In this document: in pieces, positions 37,051 through 45,786 of the stretch | How positions within the stretch are numbered: the stretch's first letter is position 1 | Layout of the letters: each line of letters begins with the position of its first letter | NCBI RefSeq assembly: GCF_001185345.1 | Contig: NZ_KQ236744.1 | Coordinates: 506,089-570,088 of the forward strand | Origin: Dorea sp. D27 | GTDB taxonomy: Bacteria > Bacillota > Clostridia > Lachnospirales > Lachnospiraceae | DNA length: 64,000 nucleotides | Reading direction: 5' to 3' | Made by a program: the position numbers and the translations under genes | Notes under the pieces: model-generated | Seen by the model: only the letters and a program-made list of their open reading frames with translations | Databases searched by the model: none | What the model was told of the DNA's origin: nothing

Positions 37051-38049
37051 ATGAATAGAAAAGTAAACTGGGGCATCTTAGGCTGTGCCGGGATTGCCAG
37101 GATAAGGACGATACCGGGGCTGCTTCAGGCGGACAATGCGAGGCTGTATGCCGTCGCAAGCCGGGGCGGCAGCAAAGCGGAGGAATTCAAAGAATTATTC
37201 TCCGCTGAAAAGGCCTATGGCGGCTATGAACAGCTGCTGGAAGACGATGAGGTGGAAGCTGTCTACATACCGCTTCCCAACTCTATGCACTATGAATGGG
37301 CAGAAAAGGCGGCAAAAGCCGGAAAGCATATTTTATGCGAGAAGCCGTTAGCTATGAATGAAGAAGAGGCAAAGAAGATGTATGAGGTGTGCCGGAAGAA
37401 CGGAGTGCTTCTCATGGAGGCATTTGCCTACCGGCACAGTCCGCTCGTGCAGAAGGTGAAGGCGCTTATAGATGAGGGTGCCATAGGCAAAGTGAAGTAT
37501 ATAGAATCCCATCTGACGGATGTGCTTCACGACATGTCCAACATCAGGATGAATCAGAATCTGGGCGGCGGAGCGTTCTATGATATGGCGTGCTATAATG
37601 TCAATGTCATAAGCTATCTGATTGGAAAAGAGCCGGTAGATGTCAAGGCATTTGCCGAGGTGGATAAGGAATATGGGGTGGACGTTAGTAATACGTTCCT
37701 GCTCAAATATAGTGACGGCATCCAGGCTGCAGGATATTCCTCTCTGAATTCTTATGCGAGAGGCTATTATGCTGTCGTAGGGGAGAAGGGCAGGATAGAA
37801 GTACCATGCAACTTCAACTGTAGAAATATATGCAAGTTCACAGTTTCCACAGGTGCCTGTGTGGATAATGTGGAAGTGCTGGATGAAGAGAAGACGGAAT
37901 ACACAGTCATGTGTCCCGACAACTATATGCTGGAAATCGAACAGTTCGGCAGATGCATATTGGACGGGGAGCGCCCGCTCGTGTCGGAAGAAGAGACGCT
38001 TCGGAACGCGCGTATACTGGACAGGGCGCTGGAAGACGCAGGACGGTAG
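37051..38049 (+). CDS. Gfo/Idh/MocA-family oxidoreductase
   Basis: About 332 residues from the ATG at 37,051 (AAAGGTGG nine bases upstream). The Rossmann start reads WGILGCAGIARIRTIPGL, and the catalytic Lys lies in ILCEKPLAMNEEEA. The C-terminal alpha-beta domain carries GGGAFYDMACYNVN. Family enzymes are NAD(P)-linked dehydrogenases of sugars, inositols or sugar acids. It is a single gene bracketed by two same-orientation repeat copies, so it may be a separate insertion rather than a fixed part of cassette 2. Confidence 0.9.
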   Translation: MNRKVNWGILGCAGIARIRTIPGLLQADNARLYAVASRGGSKAEEFKELFSAEKAYGGYEQLLEDDEVEAVYIPLPNSMHYEWAEKAAKAGKHILCEKPLAMNEEEAKKMYEVCRKNGVLLMEAFAYRHSPLVQKVKALIDEGAIGKVKYIESHLTDVLHDMSNIRMNQNLGGGAFYDMACYNVNVISYLIGKEPVDVKAFAEVDKEYGVDVSNTFLLKYSDGIQAAGYSSLNSYARGYYAVVGEKGRIEVPCNFNCRNICKFTVSTGACVDNVEVLDEEKTEYTVMCPDNYMLEIEQFGRCILDGERPLVSEEETLRNARILDRALEDAGR

Positions 38050-38079
38050 GAATAAGGTACTGTCTGTAAATGGAAAAAT

Positions 38080-38140
38080 GGGGACACCCTAAAATGAATT
38101 GGGGACGGAGGAAATTGAATTTTCCTCCGTCCCCAATTCG
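38080..38140 (-). repeat. GGGGACGGAGG dispersed inverted repeat, copy 4
   Basis: GGGGACACCC is followed by AATTGGGGACGGAGG (38097-38111) and the complement ending CCAATTCG at 38,140. It lies between convergent genes and touches the stop codon of the von Willebrand gene, where it can end transcripts from both sides. Confidence 0.85.
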
Positions 38141-40627
38141 TTATCTTGGAACGTAATAGAGCTTTATTATATTATCTCCTTCGCACAGGTCCAGACGGTA
38201 AGGGCAGGCGCAGACAAATTTCCAGCAGGGCAGGCGTAGTATATGGCTACAGGCATCTATAGGCTTGCAGGGATCAGCGCCAGTCACGAGCTTATCCGGG
38301 CAGATGCGTATTCCGGTGCAGCGGTTCAGATATTGCACGGTATAGTGGGCGGAGCCTTCTTTTACTGCTATGACGGCATTGTCATATAATATGCCGTTTC
38401 CGGTCTCCAGAATAGCAAAATCCGGAATGACGGTGTCGCTGCAGTTCGTTATATATTGAAATGTAAATTCCTGATAGCTCCCTGCCGGGACGGTGAAGTC
38501 CTCTGCCAGAATCCGGCGTCTTGTGCTTGCCCGTGCTTCCTGTACGGTACGTACATTCTGCACCTCATAAAGCAGGGGGAAGTGCATTGGAACATCGGTA
38601 TAATTGTGGACGATTACACGGTAGTAGATTTCCTGGCAGGCGGATACGGATAGTGACTTGTATATTACATCATCTGCTTCTGTGCCCACGAATTTTTCTA
38701 CAGTAAAGCCGGAGTGACACGATATGACCGGCGTCTGGAAATGAAGTATCCGCGTCGGATTATCGTATGTGAGTTCCGTTGAGGCGGCATCAAGATGATT
38801 CGCCTCCTGGAATGAGACAAGTGTCCCTTCATCGTTGTTTGTGTGCAGATGGGAACCGTGGGCAGGCCCTTTGTTTTCAATACGGTAGGTGACCCGGATC
38901 CGTGTCCGGCTGTCCGGTGAGACAGGAGGATAAGGAACTTCTCCCAGACCGACGGTAACCACCCCGTCCTGTACATTTGCATCACTGATATCAGGCAGAA
39001 GAGCCGGCTTGGTGTACACGGTATAATCTGGATCCAAAGGATCCGTAATGTCAGGAGCGCTTATTGACTTTAATTTTATGCCATCCTGTTCTCCGGTGAT
39101 ACGGATTGAACCGGGTACGTAATCGAAGAGAGCCGTATTGACCGTATCTGTAATCGTAACCTGGGGCCCTCCGGTCAGGATGAACAGATACCTGGCAAGC
39201 CGTTCCAGCTCTTCTATGATAGGATTGTCAGAACCACCCTCGGCTGCCTCGTGGAGATAGGAGCCGGTAGAGGCGATTGTGCGCATGATGTCCAGCACAT
39301 CCTCCCGCGTGTAAGGTCCGGGTGACTGGGCGTCTATCTCTATGCCGAGAACAAAGACAGAGGCGTTGCCGCCAGCAGGATCCTTGATCCTTCCGGCAGT
39401 TTCCCAGGCGCGCTTTAAAGCAAGGACAAGCTCTTCTGATGTGGCAGACCGGTTTGCAATTTCAGAGATGAGGCTGCTAACAGTCTGCTGCAAGTACATA
39501 AAGTAACGCCACGGTTCCCCGGGCATACTTGGAAAATAGTCGCTGTCAGTACTGCCTGGTGTTGCATATCTACCAGGATATCCGGGATTGACAGACCGGT
39601 TTGCCTGGCCGTCGGTAATTAAGATAACCGCACGGCGGCGAAGGTCATCTGACTGGGCGAACCCGGGCGTGGTAAAGAGGGTGTACGCTTCGTTTAGACC
39701 TGCTTCTGTGTTCGTATCTTCCCCATAGGGAATGGCCCAGATAAGATTATCCAGAACCGTATTACTTTCATATCCAGTGTCATTCATGCTGTAAGGAAGC
39801 TGCGTGCTGTCCAGAGGCGTTCCTGCGGCAACATTCTGGATAAAGTTGCCGGCGTATGCGCCAGGATTCTGAGCGTATACGTCAGACAGGTAACGGGACA
39901 GTACCGAATCCGTACGTGGGGTGCCGTCATCCTCATAGATATCAGAGTATTGTATTTTATAATAATTGTAGTAGTTGTAGAGACTCAGTTCGGTACTCGC
40001 TGCAATGGGAGCAGACTGTGCCATATAAGTCGGAATATCTGTAGTAGAGACATATGATCCATTGCGGTAGCCGAGAATCTGTCCGATACGGTTGCCGCTT
40101 GTCGTAGAACGCCGCCATGTGAACAGCGTCCCAAGGTAATCATAGGAAAGCCCGCCGCCTGGCAGCGGCACATATGCGTCTCTGGCAAATGGCACGATGG
40201 TGACACGTGTTTCCTTATTCTGCTGCCAGAGCAGCTGGATCGTCTGGCTCAATGCCCTTTTTGCCAGCGCCATCTTACGGCTTCCGCCGGACATCATGCT
40301 GGCGGTTACATCCAGCACAAATATGACATCCAGCGAGTGGGGCGGGTAATAAGAGTATACGAGCGGGTTGGCTTCGACATCCAGCGTGACCGTCGAGGAG
40401 CATCCGTCCGATGCCCCTTTGGATATCCGGATCCGGTCCTGAAAATGGATGAGGCCGCCCCGGCCATCGTCATATCCTGCATCATAGACGGTCGTATTAC
40501 CGGAAGTAATCCAGTAATCCGGGTCTGAGGGATCTTCTGTAGGACGAATCATATCATAACCTCCAACGTCTACCGGATTTTGCATTCCGGGACCTTGGTA
40601 GGGACAAGATGTCTTAGTAGTTGACAT
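38141..40627 (-). CDS. Orphan von Willebrand factor A-domain protein
   Basis: About 828 residues from an ATG at 40,627 with GGAGG seven bases upstream. A VWA domain begins near residue 105: VIFVLDVTASM is the metal-ion-dependent adhesion site in D-x-T-x-S form, and AVILITDGQANRS is the later core strand. The domain is interrupted by a large Tyr-rich insertion. The second half resembles beta-sandwich repeats (DUF11-like), and the C-terminus is Cys-rich (CACPYRLDLC). No signal peptide, transmembrane helix or LPXTG anchor is visible, odd for an adhesion-type protein. Its partner and role are unknown; it is divergent from a YesM kinase. Confidence 0.8.
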   Translation of the reverse strand: MSTTKTSCPYQGPGMQNPVDVGGYDMIRPTEDPSDPDYWITSGNTTVYDAGYDDGRGGLIHFQDRIRISKGASDGCSSTVTLDVEANPLVYSYYPPHSLDVIFVLDVTASMMSGGSRKMALAKRALSQTIQLLWQQNKETRVTIVPFARDAYVPLPGGGLSYDYLGTLFTWRRSTTSGNRIGQILGYRNGSYVSTTDIPTYMAQSAPIAASTELSLYNYYNYYKIQYSDIYEDDGTPRTDSVLSRYLSDVYAQNPGAYAGNFIQNVAAGTPLDSTQLPYSMNDTGYESNTVLDNLIWAIPYGEDTNTEAGLNEAYTLFTTPGFAQSDDLRRRAVILITDGQANRSVNPGYPGRYATPGSTDSDYFPSMPGEPWRYFMYLQQTVSSLISEIANRSATSEELVLALKRAWETAGRIKDPAGGNASVFVLGIEIDAQSPGPYTREDVLDIMRTIASTGSYLHEAAEGGSDNPIIEELERLARYLFILTGGPQVTITDTVNTALFDYVPGSIRITGEQDGIKLKSISAPDITDPLDPDYTVYTKPALLPDISDANVQDGVVTVGLGEVPYPPVSPDSRTRIRVTYRIENKGPAHGSHLHTNNDEGTLVSFQEANHLDAASTELTYDNPTRILHFQTPVISCHSGFTVEKFVGTEADDVIYKSLSVSACQEIYYRVIVHNYTDVPMHFPLLYEVQNVRTVQEARASTRRRILAEDFTVPAGSYQEFTFQYITNCSDTVIPDFAILETGNGILYDNAVIAVKEGSAHYTVQYLNRCTGIRICPDKLVTGADPCKPIDACSHILRLPCWKFVCACPYRLDLCEGDNIIKLYYVPR

Positions 40628-40766
40628 AGCAATACCTCCATTCAATACTATAGTATCGAAAAGAATGTGGCGCGTGAATGATTGGATGCAGAACGCATAT
40701 CCGCACAGAACTGTTATCCGGCGGGACTGTGTGTTATACTGGAAAAAGATGGAGAGAGGTGAAAGG
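40628..40766. promoter_or_regulatory. Divergent promoter region, VWA gene and YesM kinase
   Basis: A perfect 12-base palindrome ATACTATAGTAT (40645-40656) lies just upstream of the VWA ribosome site and could be an operator or contain its -10. Facing the kinase, TGTTATACT (40732-40740) is an extended -10. GAGAGG precedes the kinase ATG at 40,767. Confidence 0.5.
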
Positions 40767-42560
40767 ATGAAGAGACGTTATGGACTGAACATGGTATGGA
40801 AGATGACGATTGCCACGATGCTGCTGCTTCTCATACCGATATTCATTATCTGTATCATATACATACAGATGTATCAGAAGACCTCAATGGAGACTGCGGA
40901 CGGAAAACTGACGTCTGTACTGGGCAGCATGCAGGGCAGGATTGATGAGACGCTGTCAGACGCAGAGGTCATGCTGGACGAGCTGTTTTACCGGCAGGAA
41001 TTTTCCTATTTTATGAATGACAAGAACGAATTGAGCCAGCGGGAAATCAACTATTATACATCCAGCGTTCAGAAAGAACTGATCAATAACCGCTACCTGT
41101 ATTCCAATATTTTTGGAAACATCGGACTCTATTCCTCCAATAGCCAGGTGAAGGCGGACTGGCAGTTCCCTCTTCAGAATCTGGAAGAGAAGCCATATTA
41201 CGCGGAGGTGACGGTAGACACGCAAGGGGCGGTCTACGGAGCCGTCAGAGAGTCAGAGCTTGTGTTTTCCACCCTCGATACCAAGCACATAAAAGTCGGC
41301 AATGCCAATGTCTATGTCCTTCCTATCTATAAGAAGGTATATGCGATAGGGACGAAAGATGTAATAGGAGTGGTGGAGACAGATGTGGATATCAACCGGC
41401 TTATGGACGTGACGAGCCTGCGCAATGACGATTCCGAAATAACCAAGATAGTGGCGGACCGGAAGAAGAATATACTAATCAATACAGGGAACAGGGACAG
41501 TGAGCTTGAAAAGCGTATCATGACCCGGATACAGGAAGATAAGGGTACGGAAGAACTGTACATTGACGGGGCGAGCTACCGGATGTCCTACACCGTATGC
41601 CCAAATACGGGGCTTATCAATATTGCCCTTCTTTCACGGGATGACATTTACAGCAATATCTTCCATATGGTCATCGGCGTACTGCTCATCACCGTGATGT
41701 GTCTTGGGGTGATGGGAATCATCACTTACCTCGTCATCAGCAACATGCTGAGCCGCCTCGTAGTCGTAGACGTCATGATGGGCAAGGTAAGAGAAGGTCA
41801 TTTTGACGTCCTCATACCGGAGGACGGCAAATCAGATGAGATATCCCGCATCGGAAGTTCCTTCAATCTGATGGTGGCACACCTGAATGAAGTCCTCGAA
41901 GAGAAGGTACGGAACGAGCAGGCACAGAAAGATGCCGAAATCAAAGCGCTGCAGGCACAGATCAATCCTCATTTTCTATACAATACGCTGGAAAATATGC
42001 GCATGCAGTGCGAGATTGACGGCTACTATATGATGGGGAACAGCCTGGCTGTGCTCGGAGAACTTTTCCGCTACAGCATCAAGTGGGGAAACAACGAAGT
42101 GGCATTTGAGCTGGAATGGCAGAATCTGAAGAATTATCTCTATATCATGCGCATGAGATATGAAGATGACCTGGAAGATGAGCTGGAATGTGACTACGGG
42201 CTTGAGGATGTGATTGTCCCCAAAATGATACTGCAGCCGCTTGTGGAAAACTGCTTCAGCCATGCGTTTAAGACGAAGATGCCGCCGTGGAAAGTCCGCG
42301 TAACCGCAAGAAGAGAGGAGGACAGGCTTGTGATTGCCATACATGACAACGGGTGCGGCATCGAGGAGGAGAAGGTGGCGTGGATTCAGAGATGCCTGGA
42401 TGAGAACAAAGAGATCCGGTGTACGGAGAAGCAGCGTAAATCCATCGGAATATTGAACGTAAAGCAGAGGATAGAGATGATATGCAGGGAGGGCAGCAAA
42501 GTGATGATAGAAAGCGAGCTGCACGAAGGAACGGTAATTCGCATTATAATCGTATTGTAG
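40767..42560 (+). CDS. YesM-type sensor histidine kinase with full extracellular domain
   Basis: 597 residues from the ATG at 40,767. Transmembrane helix 1 (about 11-33) and helix 2 (about 295-320) enclose a 260-residue outside sensor domain. A HAMP region, a coiled coil and a His_kinase core (QINPHFLYNTLENM) follow, with N-box LVENCFSHAF and G-box DNGCGI. This is the classical YesM layout and a useful contrast with the two loop-less kinases at 2,615 and 27,520. No degenerate ABC protein accompanies it. The response-regulator gene follows after about 20 bases. Confidence 0.93.
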   Translation: MKRRYGLNMVWKMTIATMLLLLIPIFIICIIYIQMYQKTSMETADGKLTSVLGSMQGRIDETLSDAEVMLDELFYRQEFSYFMNDKNELSQREINYYTSSVQKELINNRYLYSNIFGNIGLYSSNSQVKADWQFPLQNLEEKPYYAEVTVDTQGAVYGAVRESELVFSTLDTKHIKVGNANVYVLPIYKKVYAIGTKDVIGVVETDVDINRLMDVTSLRNDDSEITKIVADRKKNILINTGNRDSELEKRIMTRIQEDKGTEELYIDGASYRMSYTVCPNTGLINIALLSRDDIYSNIFHMVIGVLLITVMCLGVMGIITYLVISNMLSRLVVVDVMMGKVREGHFDVLIPEDGKSDEISRIGSSFNLMVAHLNEVLEEKVRNEQAQKDAEIKALQAQINPHFLYNTLENMRMQCEIDGYYMMGNSLAVLGELFRYSIKWGNNEVAFELEWQNLKNYLYIMRMRYEDDLEDELECDYGLEDVIVPKMILQPLVENCFSHAFKTKMPPWKVRVTARREEDRLVIAIHDNGCGIEEEKVAWIQRCLDENKEIRCTEKQRKSIGILNVKQRIEMICREGSKVMIESELHEGTVIRIIIVL

Positions 42561-42582
42561 GTGATGAAAATGGGTGATGAAG

Positions 42583-44157
42583 ATGTTTAAAATATTAGTT
42601 GCAGATGACGAGAAGTTCATACGGAAGGGTATCGTAGCCATACTGTCCGGCAACCTCAAGGAGGAAGTAGAGTTCGTAGAGGCAAGAAACGGCCTGGAGG
42701 CACTGGAAAAGTCAAGGACAGAGACGCCGGGACTTATCATAACAGATATAAGCATGCCCGGATGTGACGGTCTGGAGTTCATACAGAGGCTGAAAGAAAT
42801 CAACGTCAATGTCCCTGTAATCATCCTGTCGGGATATGAGAACTTTGAATACGCCAAGAAAGCAATAAAGCTTGGCGTAAAAGAATACGTCATGAAACCG
42901 ATTAAAAAAACTGAGTTCGTGGAGCTCATACATTCCTACATAACAGATATCCGGCAGGCCAGACAGAGGAACCGGGAAGAATATCTGAAAAGAAGCGAAA
43001 ACACGAGAATCATGGAAAAGCTTAAGAGGGATTTTCTGCTTGGGCTTTTGAAATGCACGAGCAGTGACGAGGCAAGGAACTATCTTATCCAGCTCGAAGA
43101 ACTAGGCATGCGTTTCGACTCCCATCTGTATATGTGCGTGGCGGTGCAGTACAGGGTCACGCCGGCCAACCAGGAATACATAGACTTTGTCGTGAAAAAT
43201 ATACTCGATGAGTTCTGGGGGCTTCGCCTGGATGAGGAGAAGGCGGTCAATGTAGTGTACGGCTCGGGCATGGTCGTGTCCATCTTTGAAGGTGACAGCC
43301 AGACCGCCCTGCTGGAACAGAAGAGGAAGCTTGTACGTGAAGCGCTGTCTCTTTTGAAACAGTACTGCAAGACGGATATATATGCGGGAATCGGCGATAT
43401 AGCCTTCGACTCCATCCAGCTTCATGTCTCTCTGCGGCATGCCATGCTGGCGGCTGACTACAAGATATTTGAAGAAGGAGCCAGTGTGTGCGTCTACCAG
43501 GATCTGGAAAAAGGAGAAGAGCCTGAAGCGCCGGAGCTGGTAAAACGAATGAAGCCGATTGATGACATCAATATATTTGATATGCTGGACCGGTTCCGAA
43601 AGCTGGCATATTCCGGGAAAACCCGCCGGGTGCTGAAGGTGCTGGAGCAGGAATACGAAGAGGTACAGAACCATATCAATCTCGTGATGGCACGGAAGCA
43701 GACCGGAAAGACCGTATGGGATGAGAAATACAAAAGCTTTTCCTGCATCTGGTCCGTCGGGGAGGCAGGCCAAGAGCTGAAAGAACGGGTCGAGCTTCTC
43801 AAAGAGCTCTGTGATGACAGCGGGAGCGTGAATGAGGCATTGATGCGGCAGATGCTGGATTTCGTGGATGAACACATCACAGAGGAGCTGGATTTGAATA
43901 CAGTGGCAGAAAAGTTTAACCGGACGTCCGGTTATGTAAGCACGCTCTTTAAGAAATATACGAGCGGGGGCTTCAGCGCGTATCTCACCGGCGAACGGAT
44001 AAAGATAGCGAGAAAGCTGCTGGAGGATTCCAGCATACCGATACAGGAGATTGGAGAGCTGTGCGGCTATAGCAATCCCAAATACTTCTCCGTCGTGTTC
44101 AAGAAGGTGACGGGAGAGACGCCGAGAGGATACCGGGAAAAGCTCATAAGCCGGTAG
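42583..44157 (+). CDS. YesN-type response regulator (REC + AraC), third system
   Basis: About 525 residues. The receiver domain has Asp55 in IITDISMPG and Lys in YVMKPI. The AraC domain includes TSGYVSTLFKKYTSGGFSAY. Starts at 42,574, 42,577 and 42,583 are close together; the last begins directly with the receiver strand. The gene partners the kinase at 40,767. Its target could be the VWA gene or transporter 3 at 46 kb. Its 3' end overlaps the convergent DUF1062 gene by 14 bases. Confidence 0.92.
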   Translation: MFKILVADDEKFIRKGIVAILSGNLKEEVEFVEARNGLEALEKSRTETPGLIITDISMPGCDGLEFIQRLKEINVNVPVIILSGYENFEYAKKAIKLGVKEYVMKPIKKTEFVELIHSYITDIRQARQRNREEYLKRSENTRIMEKLKRDFLLGLLKCTSSDEARNYLIQLEELGMRFDSHLYMCVAVQYRVTPANQEYIDFVVKNILDEFWGLRLDEEKAVNVVYGSGMVVSIFEGDSQTALLEQKRKLVREALSLLKQYCKTDIYAGIGDIAFDSIQLHVSLRHAMLAADYKIFEEGASVCVYQDLEKGEEPEAPELVKRMKPIDDINIFDMLDRFRKLAYSGKTRRVLKVLEQEYEEVQNHINLVMARKQTGKTVWDEKYKSFSCIWSVGEAGQELKERVELLKELCDDSGSVNEALMRQMLDFVDEHITEELDLNTVAEKFNRTSGYVSTLFKKYTSGGFSAYLTGERIKIARKLLEDSSIPIQEIGELCGYSNPKYFSVVFKKVTGETPRGYREKLISR

Positions 44158-44710
44158 CATCGTACTGGACGGTCACGGTTATATGGCCGTCCAATTTCTG
44201 TTTCAGTACATTTATCCCGGGCGCCCCTTTTATCGTCCCGTTATCGATAAGCTGATTCAGCATACCGCGGGACAGATTCAGCTTCTGGCGCAGCACGGCA
44301 GACACTTTGACGGGAAGCGGGTGCTCGCTCATCAGATGCAGTTCTACGGATTCGCCGGGGGGAGGATTCTCCCCGGCTGCCGTGAACGCAGGCGTACAGG
44401 GGATGGCACCATTCTGCCGGAGGAGCCCCATGTTCAAAGCATGCTGTGCGGCCAGCTTCCAGTCATTGTTGTGATAACGTTCCAGGAGGTCAGAATCTAT
44501 GCCGGCGGAACTAATGCGGGAGCAGATGGGCAGGTTCCACGTCGCGTCACAGTGCGGGCATCTGTAGATGAGCCATATGTCAAGATGCTTCCGCTGCGCA
44601 TTCACACGGAACTGACCGGAGCACCTATATTCTCTTTTTGTGCCGCAGCTTTTGCAGTGTCTGAGTACGGCAGGCAGTTCACATTGGATATACCACACGA
44701 TTCTCTTCAA
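44144..44710 (-). CDS. DUF1062-family protein
   Basis: About 188 residues from a TTG at 44,710 with AAAGGA nine bases upstream; no ATG gives a plausible ribosome site. Two CxxC pairs (HCKSCGTK and YRCPHCDA) form a zinc ribbon in the N-terminal half. The rest matches the DUF1062 pattern (CELPAVLRHC; TWNLPICSR). Function is unknown in the family; a nucleic-acid or protein-binding role is possible. It is convergent with the response regulator. Confidence 0.72.
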   Translation of the reverse strand: MKRIVWYIQCELPAVLRHCKSCGTKREYRCSGQFRVNAQRKHLDIWLIYRCPHCDATWNLPICSRISSAGIDSDLLERYHNNDWKLAAQHALNMGLLRQNGAIPCTPAFTAAGENPPPGESVELHLMSEHPLPVKVSAVLRQKLNLSRGMLNQLIDNGTIKGAPGINVLKQKLDGHITVTVQYDATGL

Positions 44711-44749
44711 TTTACACAGTCCTTTCGTTCTGTAAAATTGTAGCATCAC

Positions 44750-44882
44750 GGTCTGGTATGTCCAACCGAATACACGTTTTATAAAGGAACTTGAGACACG
44801 GAAAGATTAGGCAATGGAGGATGCCTAATCGGAAAGCGTACAATCATTACCAGCAGTTTTCATAACAGTATCTTTTAATAGG
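44750..44882. other. Gap with one short hairpin
   Basis: GATTAGGCA (44805-44813) pairs with TGCCTAATC (44822-44830). No T tract and no open frame with a ribosome site are present. Upstream signals for the DUF1062 gene probably lie between 44,711 and 44,800. Confidence 0.4.
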
Positions 44883-44889
44883 AGTTTAA

Positions 44890-45096
44890 GTAAAGTGGGA
44901 CGCCGCTGGGGAGGCAGGGGGCATATGCTCCGATGCGTCCGGGAACTGCGACTATCACACAGATTCTTAAGCCCGTGGAATGTTCGCCGATAGCGGCTCA
45001 CACCCCACGGGCCAAGGAATCTGGTGAGGATTCTCCGTCCCTCCCGCTTATACCTGCGCATCTGCCCCCTGCCTCACCAGCGGCTATCTACTTTAC
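44890..45096. ncRNA. Candidate structured RNA or cruciform, 207 bases
   Basis: Bases 44,890-44,928 pair with 45,056-45,096 through GTAAAGT/ACTTTAC, GCCGCTGG/CCAGCGGC, GAGGCAGGGGGC/GCCCCCTGCCTC and GCAT/ATGC-like steps. Within it, CAGATTC (44960-44966) pairs with GAATCTG (45017-45023), and GCCCGTGG (44971-44978) pairs with CCACGGGC (45005-45012). Nested stems of this length are unusual for plain intergenic DNA. No known RNA family was recognised, and transcription direction is unknown. Confidence 0.4.
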
Positions 45097-45215
45097 TGGC
45101 ACGGGCGGGGGTGGCTGTGTGACGTAACTGGCTGATGGAAGCGCTTTGGCTGTGTCAGCATAGTGATAAAAGGCTAAGCAAGCTAAACACTTTTCCGAAA
45201 AGAAATCCTAATATG

Positions 45216-45283
45216 AGAAGAGCCGGAATCAGATATGTGGATGTTATTCGAGATAACATGCCCTGTCTGATTTCGGCTCTTCT
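45216..45283. repeat. Long hairpin, 18-base stem
   Basis: AGAAGAGCCGGAATCAGA (45216-45233) pairs with TCTGATTTCGGCTCTTCT (45266-45283) with one G-T step. An inner ATGTTAT/ATAACAT stem (45241-45259) lies in the loop. Without a T tract it is not a standard terminator. Confidence 0.6.
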
Positions 45284-45353
45284 TGCGGCAATGGCGAGTA
45301 CGCATCGGAGCATCTGCCCCCCGGCTCCCCGCGCGCCGCCACTTTACTTAAAC

Positions 45354-45626
45354 TTACATTTTTTTCTCTTGTCCGATAATCCGCTGGATACTCTTCAGTG
45401 ACAAGTAATATTTTGATGACAGATCCTTCATGCTTTCACCGGTCAGGTAATCCGAATAGATTCGGGCATTCCGGCTCCTGAGCTCGTCCCGTGTGTCCGT
45501 CCCCTCTCCCCAGTTCTTTCTATGCTCTTCCGTCTTAGGGATGTACAGGATTGTGCCATCGACATATTCTTGTACCTTTTCAAGTAATTCTGGCGGCAGT
45601 ATCTGGTCAGCTTTTCTATAGCGCAT
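45354..45626 (-). CDS. CD3324-family small protein with C-terminal helix-turn-helix
   Basis: 90 residues. The N-terminal part (KADQILPPELLEKVQEYVDG and ILYIPKTEEHRKNWGEGT) is the hallmark of this Clostridia family. The C-terminal stretch GESMKDLSSKYYLSLKSIQR is helix-turn-helix-like. It is probably a small DNA-binding regulator; targets are unknown. A leader peptide and a strong hairpin precede it. Confidence 0.8.
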   Translation of the reverse strand: MRYRKADQILPPELLEKVQEYVDGTILYIPKTEEHRKNWGEGTDTRDELRSRNARIYSDYLTGESMKDLSSKYYLSLKSIQRIIGQEKKM

Positions 45627-45658
45627 CTTGCTCTCCTTCGTCTCGTATTAACTGGAAA

Positions 45659-45712
45659 AGCAAAGGCTATCTCACATTGTTTGCGTATCAGGCAGCTGCG
45701 TCAGCCTTTGCT
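45659..45712 (-). promoter_or_regulatory. Leader hairpin (possible attenuator) of the CD3324-family gene
   Basis: On the minus strand AGCAAAGGCT (from 45,712) pairs perfectly with AGCCTTTGCT (ending 45,659). It begins at the stop codon of the small leader frame and lies about 30 bases before the gene. Only three T residues follow, so attenuation would be weak or translation-linked. Confidence 0.4.
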
Positions 45713-45740
45713 AAGCAGCGCGATGGATAGGATTAAGCAT
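45711..45740 (-). CDS. Possible nine-residue leader peptide MLNPIHRAA
   Basis: ATG at 45,740 follows AAAGGAGGG by ten bases, and TAG ends at 45,711, at the foot of the hairpin. An extended -10 (TGGTATACT, minus strand, around 45,777-45,785) lies upstream. A strong ribosome site on such a short frame before a hairpin suggests a regulatory leader, though chance is possible. Confidence 0.35.
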   Translation of the reverse strand: MLNPIHRAA

Positions 45741-45786
45741 AAGCGTACGTCCCTCCTTTATCTTTATATATCTTATAGTATACCAT

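Larger units (their letters stand above)
44883..45354. repeat. 472-base element with nested inverted repeats
   Basis: AGTTTAAGTAAAGTGG (44883-44898) and CCACTTTACTTAAACT (45339-45354) are perfect terminal inverted repeats. A second matching pair follows inwards: GCATATGCTCCGATGCGT (44921-44938) against ACGCATCGGAGCATCTGC (45300-45317), one mismatch. The space between these is GC-rich on both arms. Inside are two large stem-loops described separately. No open frame with a ribosome site was seen, and no target-site duplication is obvious. It could be a non-autonomous mobile element or a structured RNA. The right end meets the stop codon of the CD3324-family gene. Confidence 0.7.

Noticed and set aside
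44183..44743. Plus-strand open frame of 186 residues
   Set aside because: It is antisense to the DUF1062 gene, whose paired CxxC motifs support the minus strand.
45135..45401. 88-residue plus-strand frame inside the inverted-repeat element
   Set aside because: Its composition follows the hairpins, no ribosome site precedes it, and its end overlaps the CD3324-family gene.
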